Origin: Fragilariopsis cylindrus CCMP1102
Lineage: Eukaryota; Bacillariophyta; Bacillariophyceae; Bacillariales; Bacillariaceae
Direction of reading: 5' to 3'
DNA: 64,000 nucleotides
NCBI GenBank assembly: GCA_900095095.1
Contig: FMBT01000327.1
Coordinates: 124,001 to 188,000, forward strand
Part shown: in pieces, positions 1 to 12,100 of the stretch
Layout: each line of letters starts with the position of its first letter
Position numbering within the stretch: the stretch's first letter is position 1
Translations under genes and position numbers: made by a program
Notes under the pieces: generated by a model
Seen by the model: only the letters and a program-made list of their open reading frames with translations
Database searches by the model: none
What the model was told of the DNA's origin: nothing

Positions 1-130
1 GTCATACCACTTGTACCATACCTATTACTAGTTCGTTATACCAATTTCCGATAGATAATCACACACACAAAAGGCTAGCAACGTGAACGAGGAACGAGAA
101 ACGAGAGCGAAAATTTAGTAAGTATCTTAA

Positions 131-1933
131 TTGGATCGATTACGGAGTGAAAATCCAAGTCACAAGATGTCTCCCTCTGAAAACAACAACGGAAAGCTGA
201 AAAAGAAACCACTAAGTCACACGCTATTGGCAGGTGGTACAGCAGGGTTTGTCGAAAGCTCGATTTGTCATCCATTAGATACGATTAAAACAAGGATGCA
301 ATTGCGTGAGGGGCATATAGAATCAGTCGGTACTCGACTCAAACACTCGCTGGTAGAGCCAGCCGTTTTACACTTAAGAAATTCATTGGTCGAACCTGTT
401 TTACGTTTCAAGCATTCACTTTCAGAACCGTCAATCGTCACCGCTGCTACTCAAAGAATGAAACACTCGTTAGTCGAACCGGCCAATATTGTCAAGCTTC
501 GAAGGCATTCCTGCGCCGAGCCTTCGTTGATAAATTTGAATGGAACCGGTAGTGGTGGTGGTGACGCCGTCAAGACTTGTAGCACCCGTGGTGTCGGCAA
601 CGCACAAGTGAATCTTGCTCCCAGTTATAATACGAATGCCCCTTCAAGTACTCCTACAATTACAACAAAGTCATCATCGTCGACACTCACTCCTTCGAGA
701 AAGTACAATTCGGAACTTTGTTGGTGGAACCAACCAAAAGTTCATGGTGCACTTTCCAATAGTACCCCCACTCGTTCGTTTCGAGCACAGGCGGTAGTCA
801 CTAGTGCGCCCACGAGCAACGCAGTGCAAAGGAATACCATTTCTGCCGAGTTGTCGTCATCAACTTTGGCAGGTCGAGGACAATCGTCGAAATTATCCAC
901 TTGGTGGCATCCAATGAAATATGACCAACGAACCTATGCCACTATTACCACTAGATCAATCAAGAATGCCACTACGCTAGGTCCGATGAAAACGGCTCAA
1001 AAAATTATTCGAAAGGAAGGATTTTGGAGCCTGTACAAAGGTTTGACTGCAGTTTATGTTGGTGAGTTGAATTGAATTGAAATGAAATGAAATTTATTTC
1101 GTTGAATCCAATCAGAGCAGGTTAATCTTATCTTCACCATGTGTAGTCTAACAACGTACTTCTCTTCTTTCTTTGTGTTTGGTCCAATGCTACACAACGA
1201 TGTAAATTCAGGAATAATCCCAAAGATGGCCATCCGGTTCGTTTCGTTCGAGTACTATAAGGACGTCTTAAAGATGCGCACTCCACTTAGAGACGACGCT
1301 ATTAACTTTACTAGTGGGTTATTATGCGGCCTAACTGAGGCCATATTGATTGTAACGCCAGCGGAAGTGTTAAAGATCCGAATGCAATCGCAACGACATT
1401 CGATGCTTGATCCCACTGAATTGAAGGGAAGAAAATACGGAAATGTCGTTCAAACAGCCGCTACGGTGGTTAGAGAAGAAGGTCCCAGTGCTTTGTACAA
1501 AGGGATAGTACCAACCATGTTGCGACAGGGCTGCAACCAAGCTGTGAATTTCGCGGCCTATAATGCTATGAAAAACTATTGGCTGGAACGACAGCGGGAA
1601 CAGCGTGATGATGTTTCTCTCCAGCAGGGATCACAAAAAATATATCAATACCAGCTATCAAGTACAATGAGTATGTTGATTGGTGGCTTGAGTGGTGGGA
1701 TGGGACCTCTTGTGAACAATCCGTTGGACGTGGTCAAGACGAGGTTACAAAAACAAAACATCACAAAGTACGATACTCCAAAGTATACCGGATTGATGCA
1801 AGCTTGTTTCAAAATTGCTAACGAGGAAGGTATGGGAGCGCTTTGGAAAGGAATCACCCCTAGATTGATGAGAATCGTTCCAGGACAAGCAATTACATTC
1901 ACAACGTACGAAGCCGTATGCCGATGGCTGTAA
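131..1933 (+). CDS. SFC1: Mitochondrial carrier, succinate/fumarate exchanger (Sfc1/Acr1) type, with a large loop insertion
   Basis: Inner-membrane solute carrier of the SLC25 family, closest to the succinate-fumarate branch. Exons 131-1061 and 1212-1933 are joined by a GT-AG intron (1062-1211), which restores YVG/IIPKMAIRF across the junction; about 550 residues. ATG 167 is an alternative start. The three carrier signatures are visible: HPLDTIKTRMQ (residues 47-57), TPAEVLKIRMQ and NNPLDVVKTRLQ. The C-terminal PRLMRIVPGQAITFTTYE is typical of Sfc1 proteins (family knowledge). Odd: roughly 220 extra residues sit between the first signature and LGPMKTAQKIIRKEG, i.e. in the first matrix loop, and carry five copies of a (K/R)(H/N)S-x-x-EP motif. 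Usual family length is about 300-320 residues. The substrate is inferred from resemblance only; another C4-dicarboxylate or amino-acid carrier is possible. Confidence 0.85.
331..530 (+). repeat. Five degenerate HSLVEP-type repeats coded in the carrier insertion
   Basis: Within the carrier's first exon, the peptide motif KHSLVEP, RNSLVEP, KHSLSEP, KHSLVEP, RRHSCAEP recurs at irregular 11-22 residue spacing. The DNA copies differ at many third positions, so the repeat is held at protein level. Each Ser is preceded by basic residues, as in basophilic kinase sites (inference). Confidence 0.8.
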
Positions 1934-2774
1934 AAGCAGTAACTACTATAGGTCAGGAGCATTATTGGACGATATAGAATAGAACGAGCATATCTATATA
2001 AAAATACAGAGTGCAGGTGTTATTTCCAGCGGTAATGCTTCACATGTGTTTGCGAATGAAACTCCCAACAATTTAGCGATCTACAAAACCAGGGAAGGAT
2101 GTATCATTAGCATCAGCAGCTAAGCCAAAGTCTATGAATAGTAGATGTTGCAGTAATTGCGAATGCACATTTCCTCTACGAATGCGGAAAATATATGATC
2201 ATCTTGATAATAGTACAGCATCATTCGAATCGACCAATAAAGAAAGGGAAGCTAGATATACGTTTTCACGATTGTGGTTGAGATGAGCCAGCGCCCCTTT
2301 AAGTTATGCCTTATACTTTTGGTAAACACATCTATGGTTCAGTATTTAGACAGTAGTCGAACAGACAACCTGTAGCTATAGTAGGATATTCATATTGTAT
2401 AACGAATGAAAGTTTGAAAGTCTAGTTTATACAGAAATATAGAATAGGTTTGACCGAATGAATCATCGATCTTTAAATAATTTGGGTTTGTTTCGGGGGA
2501 GGATCATGATTCGGTTGATTAAAAGGGGGTGAATACGTGCGTCATTCAGGGGTGATAACGTCATTGAGATATCAAAAGAATTTTAAGGCAGCATCAGCAT
2601 TCTTATTCTTTTTTAGTACAGTATATTCACAGTGCACATGCAGCCAAAACATCATCGAACAATATTTTATCAACTGTATTATCTATACTCTCTTCACCAT
2701 CACATTGCATGATTCTAATTGACTAAGCCTTCTGTCGCGGTTCGTAGATTATACAATAAGATGTCACGATAATC
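1934..2774. other. Intergenic, no gene seen
   Basis: AT-rich spacer between two same-strand genes. A 61-codon ORF at 2537-2722 has no recognisable features and is not called. The last few hundred bases should hold the promoter of the TraB gene; no TATA-like or other clear element was recognised. Confidence 0.5.
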
Positions 2775-2912
2775 ATGAAAGGGTCAAGGTACCAGCAGCA
2801 GGGTTCATTTTACCTTATATTATTGGTAATATTCAAAGCTGGGGTGACTACAGCGTTGTCGTTGAAAAGAAAATCATTCTCATCACCTTCGTGTGTCGGA
2901 GTTTGCTTGCCC

Positions 2913-2953
<41 letters not shown>

Positions 2954-4661
2954 AAGGATAAATTATTATGTTATCGGAACTTCCCATTTCAGTTGTAATT
3001 CTTACAACGAAGTCTCTGCGCTGATCAATCTAGTCCGACCTGACGCTTGTGTTATAGAACTAGATCCTGAACGAACATTACGATTAACGTTGGATCATGC
3101 TAGCACAACAAGAATCGAGAATACGAATCGATTATTCGGTGCAGACTTTCTTTCGGCTATCGAAACCTCTAAAGAACTGGATATACCTATATTTTTGGGA
3201 GACGAATCACCGATAGAAACAAGAGCGAGGTTATTATCACTTTTCGATGTAGATTCATACAAATCAGACAAACTATTGTCTACATTGGTTTCTTTATTTC
3301 GTCGAAGTCGCAATCGCAATAAAGACAGCCAAAATAAAAATCAAACAGATGATCAGTCAGAGATTTTTTTCGTCGACGTATTAGGTACATTTCTCGACGA
3401 TCCACGTAAACTTCTTCCACTCGTCACTACATTAAGCCTACCGGTATTGGCGTTGACTTTAACAATCATTGTTGATGGATCGACGGCATCAGCGGCAGCA
3501 GCAGCAGCATCAGCGGCGTCAATGGTTACTACTACAGAAGTAGCAACAACAACAATCGTAACAGACACAACAACAAACAACGGGTTCTTCTTCGAAATAT
3601 TACCGACGATACTCTCGTTATTGATTTCGTTTGTCGCTTCATGCAAGGTCTATAACAATTTAATAGCTGATCGTGATATAGTCGTAGCTTCAAATGCTCA
3701 ACGTGCGGCGGAAACTATTGCTTTGTTACAATCCAATCAACTAATTAGAAAACGATGGACGTTTCCAGCCTCTGCAAGTGTGGCAACTAACTATGGTAGT
3801 ACGTACGAGGAGGTGGTAACGGAGGAGGAAGTAAATGATAAATCGTCAACACCATCGGCATCGGCATCGGCATCGGCGACGATTCCATTGTTTACACTCA
3901 AGACTCCATTGGAGAAAAATGCTGTACGTAATCTCAATTTGTTCGAACCACGGTGGTTAAAAATGATTGATCGATTACTGCTATCGAAGCAGAAACAGCA
4001 AGGCATAAACAACGGGGAGGAAGCATCAGCATCTGTTTGCGTCGATACCTTTACTGATGCTACTGATACTACACGTACTACTACTACTACTATAAATAAT
4101 AATGTGAGGATAAAAGATAATAATAGTGTTGAACAACAGACTATTGGGTGCGTTATTTGCGAAAACAAATTCTACAGCGCTGTCAACATCGCCGAGGCCG
4201 CGGAAGGGAACGAAAAGTCATTGCCATTCGTCGAAGGTCGTTACGCTGATGTGATATTTCGTCGTCGAGGGCGTTTTGGAGAATTACAGTGTGTTACTGA
4301 GGGTAATAGACCTTCTGGTGCCCGTAAAGTATCGGCTAGAATTGTTGGAAGAGAATCATTTGAATTACCGTCGTCTAAGAGTAATGATCGTGACAATGAT
4401 CAGATATCCGTTGTCCGTGAGGGCTACTTAACGGCATCGAATCTTCGACCGATAATTATCAAAGATGAGAAGATCTTCAAAACTGATACTGTCAATGGAT
4501 CAAGTACTAATAACAATTTTGGCATCAACAATGCCAAGGATAATATAGGAGAATATGACGACATCGAGACCGACGATGACGAAATCAATATCGTGGTTGT
4601 GGTCGGATTGCTTCATGCTAACGGTGTCCTCGAATGTCTTTCAAGAAATGATTTATCATAG
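2775..4661 (+). CDS. TraB-domain protein, secretory or plastid-targeted
   Basis: Single-exon gene, 628 residues. The TraB signature is clear: YYVIGTSHFS (residues 64-73), then VRPDACVIELDPER, and a C-terminal VVVVGLLHANGVLECL that matches the family's last conserved block. TraB-fold proteins include bacterial pheromone-shutdown proteins and eukaryotic TRABD mitochondrial or metalloprotease-like proteins; no defined substrate can be given. The N-terminus (residues 11-28) is a hydrophobic signal peptide ending TTALSL, which could be a secretory or weak plastid signal (no Phe at +1). A run of 13 Asn from an AAC microsatellite follows. Two hydrophobic spans lie near residues 210-235 and 275-300. 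The middle holds Ala-, Thr- and Ser-rich low-complexity inserts, so the protein is about 250 residues longer than compact family members. The ATG at 2775 places the signal peptide first. Confidence 0.8.
2911..2954 (+). repeat. AAC trinucleotide microsatellite (poly-Asn)
   Basis: About 14 consecutive AAC units coding a 13-Asn run directly between the leader and the TraB domain. It is in frame and likely length-polymorphic. Confidence 0.9.
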
Positions 4662-5166
4662 CAACAATAGCGACCACTTATTGAATACTACTGCCTAAAA
4701 TAAAATAGAGATAATATTATTTTTACCTGCATTATACTTCATACGTGGGTATTCAATCGGACTTCTCCAATAGACATGCGAGTGTCATAGCGCCAAGTAC
4801 GTGTCGGAATGAGTGAAATACCGACTCGATTGATTCAGCACGTTAAATCTGATTTTTCACCAATTTCATACGTTGCAGCTGTCCTTTTGGTTCGATCGTT
4901 CGTATCCATCATAATAATAAACCTTACCATCGGCATAAATGATTTCCCATTTCCCCGATTTCTCAAGTGGAAGTATTGGCAATCCTGGTCCTTGTTTCCG
5001 TACTTTTTTATTTTCATAATTCTTCTTACATTTTTATCTACCGTATCTCGACTCTGATTTTACTCTCTGACTTAGTTTTGTTCTATTCATTCTTATCTCT
5101 AGTGTAGTATACTTTGCTTCTGTTATCTTTTTTGTTGTTGGACCATTTCCGTGTATTTATCCAATG
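4662..5166. other. Convergent 3' intergenic region
   Basis: Lies between the stops of the TraB gene (+) and the kinase gene (-). An 82-codon hydrophobic ORF (4809-5057, +) starts 147 bases after the TraB stop, but lacks codon or domain support and is not called. Confidence 0.5.
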
Positions 5167-7317
5167 TTACGAATTCTTTCTTTTGTACTCCCTTGCAAGA
5201 AGCTTCGTAAGTTTTTCAACCAGTCCCTCTGCTGTGATGCGTCGTTCAGGGTCAACCCGATAACATTCCCGTATCAATCGACCAAAGGCTCGATCATCAG
5301 CTTCGAAGGACTTCTTCTCAACCGAAGCATCAACATCATCATCTTCTAGTTTCTTTAACTTGATTGGTAAAGATCCGTCCATAACCATGTTTTTAATTCG
5401 TTTAGCTCCAACGTCGTTCCATGGATTTTGTCCGCTCGTCCAAATCTCGTACAAAACATGCCCCAACGAATATACGTCCATTTGAGTGGTTAAGGGTTTA
5501 TCGGAATACTCCTCTGGACTTCTATATTTCCCTGGTGCAGAAGGAATTCGAATTTTGCATATATCTGTTCTATTACTCCAAGTACTATTCGTAGTAGTAG
5601 TAGTAGTAGTAGTACTATTCATAGCGGTGTCAATGTTCATCGTATAATTCATTGCTGTCGACGCAGTATGATCTTGTTGTCGACGCGGAACAAATCTACA
5701 GCGATTAAAATCGTTGATCTTAATTCGAGCAGTATTATTACTATCATTATCCCAATTAACCAGGAATTGTTTTGACGTTATATCGGCGTGTATGATATCT
5801 GATCTATGCAAATCTGCGACGCCTTTCGATACTTGTAACGCCCAATCAAGTCGTGTTGTGAGGGATAATGGCGAAGACGACGATGATGACGACGCCATCG
5901 CTGAAAACTTTGGCATCCCATTATTATTATTGTTGGTGCTATTACTTTCTTTGTTGTCGTCTTCGTTTTTCTTTTCGCCAGCAATGGTGTTAGTGCTATT
6001 ATAATTGTCATCGTATATTCTAAGATGTAAAGATTCTTTGTATTCCTTTGCTCTTACCGCCCTATTCGCATCCTTAATCTTTCTTCTTCGTTCTGAATCA
6101 TTAATCTTATTGTTCTTGTTCTTGTTCTTGTTAAGTGCATGACTTAAATCTTGCGTAGCAAACTCGGTCAGTATAGAATTTCCACAGTAACCATATAGAT
6201 CAGTAACGTATTGACTAGATGTTAATGTATCTAAGCTAGACGCTTCACGTCTATGTCTTTCGAGGTTCCGAGGAATGACCTCGTGTTCTGATTTCATTGT
6301 TTTTAACACGACGTATTTCGTATTCAAATCATGATTGCTTCCATCAATATTGTTATCTCGAATTTTCCATACGTCCCGCCACAACCCACTTCCTAAATGA
6401 GCCGATGACAATAAATATCGTCGTCTTCTACTACTACTACCCGACTTGGAGGAAGATGCCAAGGCTTCTGTTAAATCTAATTCATGTAGTATTTGACAAG
6501 ACAATAGTCTCGAATTAGAGTCGGGTGTTTGCCATGTTGGATCCAGTTCACATCCCTGTTCTAATTTTTCTTTTTCTGATCCTTTCCTTTTCTTTTTCAC
6601 CAATGGTCGTGGAGGACGATGAGGATTTGAGTGACGATCATTTGGATGACCGGGAATACTACGATGATTACTATTATTATTATTGTTATTGTTCCCATAT
6701 TGATCGTCGTATTGCTGTTGCTGTTGTTGATTTTGTTGACGATGTCTTTCTTGTGTTTGGTCGATATTATTGACGTCGTTACCAATGTACCATAACGATT
6801 GTTGATGTTGAAAATATTCCGTTGTAGCGATTTGAACTCCACTCCAAACCAATAACGATAATCCTAAGAGATGACTAGACCAATGGAATTCTCGGCAAAT
6901 TGTTCCGTCTCTTTGTGTTGCTCGTATTCTTCCTTTTCTTCTTCTATGATTTTTGGATGAAGATGAGTCGTAGTTGTTTTCTTCATCAGCATCATCAATG
7001 CTCTTTCGTCGCTCCTCCTCCTCCTCCTCTCCTTGACAACGATCGTCCACGCTCCTCATGGTAGTAGACTTTGTTCTCCGATGTCGCAACAAGGAAGAAA
7101 ATCGAAAGAAATGAACATCTTCTTTTTCGTGATTAATAGTTCCCTTATGACGCTGTCTCCTTCGCTTTCTCGACGACCCATCCGAAGACGAAGAAGACGA
7201 CTCTGAAGATAAGTAAGACGACGACGATGACGATGACGATGACGACGAATGAGAGGACGATATTTCATCATCATCATCATCATCATCATCATACTCCTCT
7301 TCGCGAGAGGTGCCCAT
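5167..7317 (-). CDS. Membrane-anchored divergent protein kinase (HAD/DFN catalytic motifs)
   Basis: Single exon, 716 residues. The N-terminal 145 residues are acidic and Ser-rich, followed by one hydrophobic span (HLLGLSLLVWSGVQIAT, about residues 148-165), then a kinase fold. In the fold: LGSGLWRDVW (glycine-loop position), YVVLKTMK (invariant Lys), HRREAS (alpha-C Glu), IIHADITSKQFLVN (HRD replaced by HAD, usual KxxN replaced by T..Q), INDFNRCRF (DFG replaced by DFN), YRSPEEY (APE-like), DVYSLGHVLYEIWTSGQNPW. The catalytic Asp and the metal Asp are kept, but the catalytic-loop Lys and Asn and the DFG glycine are not, so activity is uncertain. Asn-rich inserts separate the lobes. The ATG at 7315-7317 is the first in the frame. 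It diverges from the EXPERA-like gene across a 509-bp spacer. Confidence 0.85.
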   Translation of the reverse strand: MGTSREEEYDDDDDDDDEISSSHSSSSSSSSSSSYLSSESSSSSSDGSSRKRRRQRHKGTINHEKEDVHFFRFSSLLRHRRTKSTTMRSVDDRCQGEEEEEERRKSIDDADEENNYDSSSSKNHRRRKGRIRATQRDGTICREFHWSSHLLGLSLLVWSGVQIATTEYFQHQQSLWYIGNDVNNIDQTQERHRQQNQQQQQQYDDQYGNNNNNNNSNHRSIPGHPNDRHSNPHRPPRPLVKKKRKGSEKEKLEQGCELDPTWQTPDSNSRLLSCQILHELDLTEALASSSKSGSSSRRRRYLLSSAHLGSGLWRDVWKIRDNNIDGSNHDLNTKYVVLKTMKSEHEVIPRNLERHRREASSLDTLTSSQYVTDLYGYCGNSILTEFATQDLSHALNKNKNKNNKINDSERRRKIKDANRAVRAKEYKESLHLRIYDDNYNSTNTIAGEKKNEDDNKESNSTNNNNNGMPKFSAMASSSSSSSPLSLTTRLDWALQVSKGVADLHRSDIIHADITSKQFLVNWDNDSNNTARIKINDFNRCRFVPRRQQDHTASTAMNYTMNIDTAMNSTTTTTTTTNSTWSNRTDICKIRIPSAPGKYRSPEEYSDKPLTTQMDVYSLGHVLYEIWTSGQNPWNDVGAKRIKNMVMDGSLPIKLKKLEDDDVDASVEKKSFEADDRAFGRLIRECYRVDPERRITAEGLVEKLTKLLAREYKRKNS

Positions 7318-7826
7318 AATATATTGAATATTGAATATTAAATATTGAACACAGCGTTCGTTTGATATTATTCGTAATGAATTTTTCCAACCCTACTGTA
7401 ATGTAGAACTACTACCTAACAATGTGTGTATATTGTATATGTCGTCATCGTAAATTTGTTACTTTCTTTTACAATTATTAATTTTAAAATTTAAAAAATG
7501 ATGAAGAACTAATGCATGCAGGACCGTGCCTTAGTTAGTCTCAAATATCTTTTACTACTGTACGCGCTCTTCTGCTTTGAATAGGATCATACGGGATTGA
7601 ATATTATTCACACTAAAATTATAGAACAATACAATTTTGAAATTTGTTTGCGATAGATTTATATTTCGATATACAGTATACAATGTACCAAGGAATAATC
7701 CATGGGAGGGTAGGTAGTTTAACAAGATTATCCTAAAGTTACTATTTAATTCTTATACAAGACACGTTCTATAAACAAAACAAAATTAATAGTAATTGCT
7801 TTGTACTACAGTAGCTATCACCAACA
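7318..7826. other. Divergent promoter region
   Basis: AT-rich spacer between the kinase start (-) and the EXPERA-like gene start (+); it must carry both 5' regions. The sequence next to the kinase start is a short ATATTGAATATT-type repeat. No gene seen. Confidence 0.5.
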
Positions 7827-8914
7827 ATGAAGTCCGACGTGGTAGGTTGTACCGTCCAACAAGAAGAAAAGAAGAACAAGAATATAATATCTTCGGCGTA
7901 TCCTTCCTCTTCTTCGTTGCATTGGACTGAAAAATCAATCCCTGGGTTGACAATAACGACAGCATTCGCTATTTGGTTACTTATTACAACATATTCATTC
8001 CGGCATTGATCCAGAAGTATTATTATTACTGTAATAACGGCGACGACGATAGCAGTACCAGTAACTGCACTAATAACGGTGGTCTACTACCACTACCACC
8101 GATCAATGTGTTGGGATGGTCTATATTATTTTTTAACAATTTGAATGTGTTGATTGCATTATGTGGATCGTAAGTATTTTTCTTCTTCTAGAACTTACCT
8201 GACGACATGTATGTGTTGATTGTGTTTCTTTTCTTTCCATCTTGAAATATCTTCTAATTTCGTCATATTCTTCTTTTTCTCATTGTATCATGTAACATTC
8301 TTTCAATTCGGTAGTCATTAGGGAATAATATTGACTTTATTCGTAATGATTACCAAAATCTAATAAAAGAATATCGCAGTCCAAAGACGGGGGGAAAACC
8401 TATTAAGGCAGAATACTTAGCAGGATTCGCATATCTTAATACACCATTATGTTTAAAAGATATATACGACGGTGGACAAACATGGTCTAGGATGTGGTCG
8501 ACGTATAGTTTATGGGATCCATCCTATTCAAATCCTGAAAGTTTTGGATTTTTCATTGATGTTGGTAATGGTTGGTCAACAATACTCCCATGTTGGTTAT
8601 GGAATTTTGCTATCTTACTTCCTCATCAATTTACACCAAACAACAACAACAGCAACAACAATGATTCTCCTAATATGGCTGTTGTATTGTTGGGATTTAT
8701 TGGTGCTTGTTCGTACTGGCAAGTTCTATATGGTACTATTATTTACTTTTTGAGTTTTTGTTGGAACAAACGATACAAAAACAAACCGTTGGCAGAAGTA
8801 TTGGGATTCGTAGGATTCGCCAATGGAATTTGGTTCTTTTTTCCAATTGCATGTCTTTGGGCTAGCTACAAGGTGTTACTTGATCGTGATCCTAAATCTT
8901 TGTTTTGGTATTGA
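7827..8914 (+). CDS. EXPERA/emopamil-binding-like multi-pass membrane protein (two frame breaks)
   Basis: Probable exons 7827-8169 and 8315-8914 with intron 8170-8314 (GTAAGT..TAG). The second exon reads NIDFIRNDYQNLIKEYR, then WSTYSLWDPSYSNPESFGFF, then YGTIIYFLSFCWNKRY and FANGIWFFFPIACLWASY. Order and spacing match the EXPERA fold of EBP sterol isomerases and TMEM97 (WxxY..DxRY; GxxLYF; NxLWxxxP). Four hydrophobic spans are visible. Two single bases seem missing: one near 7990, where AIWLLITT continues as IFIPALIQKYYYY in the next frame, and one at the splice junction, where phases disagree by one. A sterol-isomerase-like or sigma-2-receptor-like role is inference; the fold is better supported than the reaction. 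Confidence 0.55.
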
Positions 8915-9102
8915 ATCAAAAAAAGAGCATCTATGAAAATTATATTGATATTAATTTACTTGTGGCATTTATGAATCTACTCTAGCTTTTGCCCGTGTAT
9001 ACAATAAAAGATGCCAAAATATACTCATAATATAATATACTACTCTAGTTTGCTATTATTGAGCTCGTATTGTATTTTCTACGTACTATTAGTTTATCAG
9101 GC

Positions 9103-12100
9103 CTAATTTGCAGTACTGCTCGGATCTTGACGACTTGAATCATGGCAATTAGTCCCCTTGTCTTCGTCTCGTTTCAAAAGCCATCGAAAGGTGTCTGTAA
9201 ATAATACCGGTACGGGATGTATTGTCGTATCCGCATTGTCGACGTCTATTTCTTTACCATCCTCTAATTCCTCAGTGTGATCTTCTGATGGGCTCTGCCT
9301 ATAAAGTTCAACCTGATCACGAGAATATTGTTTTGTAGCTTTTGTAACGAACGAATTGACTAGTACAAGTAGGATGGCACCAGCAGCTAGAACATAGAAC
9401 CCTCCTTCTATCGAGGACAGTACACTAAAACATTGTGCGTCCTCGTCTTTGAGAATTCCGTAGAATACTAACTCTGAAAAAAATCCATCCAATGATCCGC
9501 AATATGAATTGACCATGAACGATGAAATTGGCCCAAGTTGCCAACTAGCGACGAAAACAGCGATGATATAAACTTCGACGTACTGCCATGCTTGCAATAT
9601 TTCAACCAATACAGATATTTTTGTTTGCTGTTTCGTCGTCATCGGAATGAACCACAGTACCAGTAAGGCAATTGATTGAAGAATAGGTACAACAAGAACA
9701 GTAAGGGCAAAAACCACAGAAAAAGAGACAAGACCGATATATGATCTGATTGTATCAATAAATTGAGCCTCTTCAAAGAGCATCTTAATAACGGTGAACA
9801 CACTGTGATTCGTGTTAGCGTCCCTAAATTCTTGTCCTGATTCGACTGCTACACCTGTAACGAAATGGAGTAGAAAATTGGCGTTAAGGAAGTTAGTAGG
9901 ATGCGGCATGTCGATACTCGTCCAGATAAAAAAATAAAAGGTAATGTGATACGTACCAAGTAATCCAAATACTTCAACAGAGAATGAAGGAAGTATACAC
10001 CCGGCGATTATACAAGCTATTAAAACCATTACCGCAAATATCAATACATGGTTCACCCAATTCCGAACTACTAATTTTTCGGTTTCTCCGCGATGTGGAC
10101 GACCAAATCGATGGGTGCGAAACGTTACATTCCTATCAGAGTTCTCTGACGTCTTCGGTGGACGATAAGTACTATGCTGGTCATCGTATGCATCAAGCGC
10201 GTTGTTCTCGATCCTGCGATGATAATGGTTGATGAAGTGTGATGAAATTTGGCTCACAAGCTGAGCAATCAAATTTGCGTATAACCCCCAAAGCGGAACA
10301 ACCAATAGATCAAGAGAATAAAAATTATCCGGTAAAAAGGCAACATTACTTGGACTGTTGACTGACACGCGAAAGGCGGCAAGAGAGATTATTAAGACAA
10401 AAATATCAATCATCGACCACTTAGCCAGCCTATCCAGCCATATCAGAATTGATCCGCGCCGAGAAATAGGAACCCACGAAGTAGGGGTGAACCACAAAGC
10501 GAGGGTCATCAATTGTTTCGTATATGGCCAGATCCCAGAAAACACCAGAATGAGAATCGCGAGTTCTTCACCGCCCGCCTGAAAAAAAAAACAATGAAGT
10601 GGAAGGAATAGAAAAAAGAGTGAGTAAAGAGGTCATCAGCTGATACAGCAAAAGCACCGTTGATAGCAAGAGCAAGAACGCTGACGACAGCACGGGCAAG
10701 ACGCCAGAACATCATCGGACCAATATTGGTTTCAAAGTATGCATTATGGCGTATTACGTACCATCCAGATGTCAATGGTTGATTTTGCCATTGAAAACTC
10801 AAAGAATTTATCAACGCTGATAGTCTCACCAGCGATTTGCGCTTCGATGTTAACAGTAGCACCGAGACTCAAATGACCAGAGAGGAATAGTCCAATGTTA
10901 CCCAGAATAATAACAGGCATACCATACCGTATCAAAAATGGAATGTCTTTGTCACTCTGAAACATTGATCTCGTTGTGGAGTTCAATGCCAACTGTAAAG
11001 AATCCTCGCTTCGTTGGATCTGTTTCAATGCTTCAAGTTGCTCCACAGGAAGCATCAAAAGCCATCGTGTGTGACGACGTTGGGTGAAATAGCGTATAGA
11101 CAATGCAAGCACTGCGACCAACAATAATAACGCGGCAGATACCACACCAAGAAGCATCAAGTAAGTGGTAGAAGCCTCGGCTTCAGGTAATTCGAAAGAA
11201 GCGTAGTTTAGTTGACGAAAATTCGGGTCGTAATTGGGACTGTGACGGCATTTTTTATCTGCATCATTCAGCAATCGGTCTATTTGGACTTGCAATACAT
11301 CCCCTTTAATAAGATCAGTGACGAACGGTAATAATAGTAAGTTAACCAAATCCGTAACATCATTTTGAGCTTCGCCAGATGACGTCAGAGTTGCTGTCAG
11401 TTCGATAATCCCAGGACTAGAGCATTGGACGCAATTTAAATTGAGATTTAAATTGGCAACAGAGGCGGCGAAATCGACTACAGCCGCCATAATTTCGTCA
11501 TCAACACTGACTCCTTGCTCATTTAAGGTGGGAGGAGGAATTGTCGCGATCCAGCAATAAGGATCAAACATATCGACTAAAGGAAACCCGAGCAATTTTG
11601 ATTTGGCAACTTTCAGCATCAAAGTCATGAGGACATTAGCCGTGTACATGTCTAGACTGATGTCGATTTCGTTCGAGATTTCCGTTCCCCCCACTTCGTC
11701 TATAATAGCGAAGGCAAAGTTCGTCGATAGTTTTACGGGACGTTCTTCGGTTCCAATGGTAACACTGTTGTTCAAAAAGTAAGGTTCTGTAGAAACAGGC
11801 TCGAGTAGCATGAGCGGTGACATTATTGTGTCGAGGTTTTCAATTTTAACATACCTCGAGCTTATGCGAACGTCAGCGTCTAGTCCACCGACGTTGATTC
11901 TTTGTTTTATGCTGAACAAATCTGTGCCGTCTCCATCGAATATCAAGGTACCTTCCGTTCCAGATTGGCCTCGGGTAAGCGAATCGATTAAAACTTCGTT
12001 TATTTTTGGCATTCCCGTAGAAGGATCTGTTTCGAGCAATTGTTTGTCCATGAGACTCCGCAAAATCGATGGCACTTCTCCGTATTCGTTACTTGTCGTT

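Noticed and set aside
2537-2722. 61-codon ORF upstream of the TraB gene
   Set aside because: Short and unlike its neighbours in composition; no leader or domain.
4809-5057. 82-codon hydrophobic ORF
   Set aside because: No homology, lies in a convergent 3' region, and the opposite strand is equally open.
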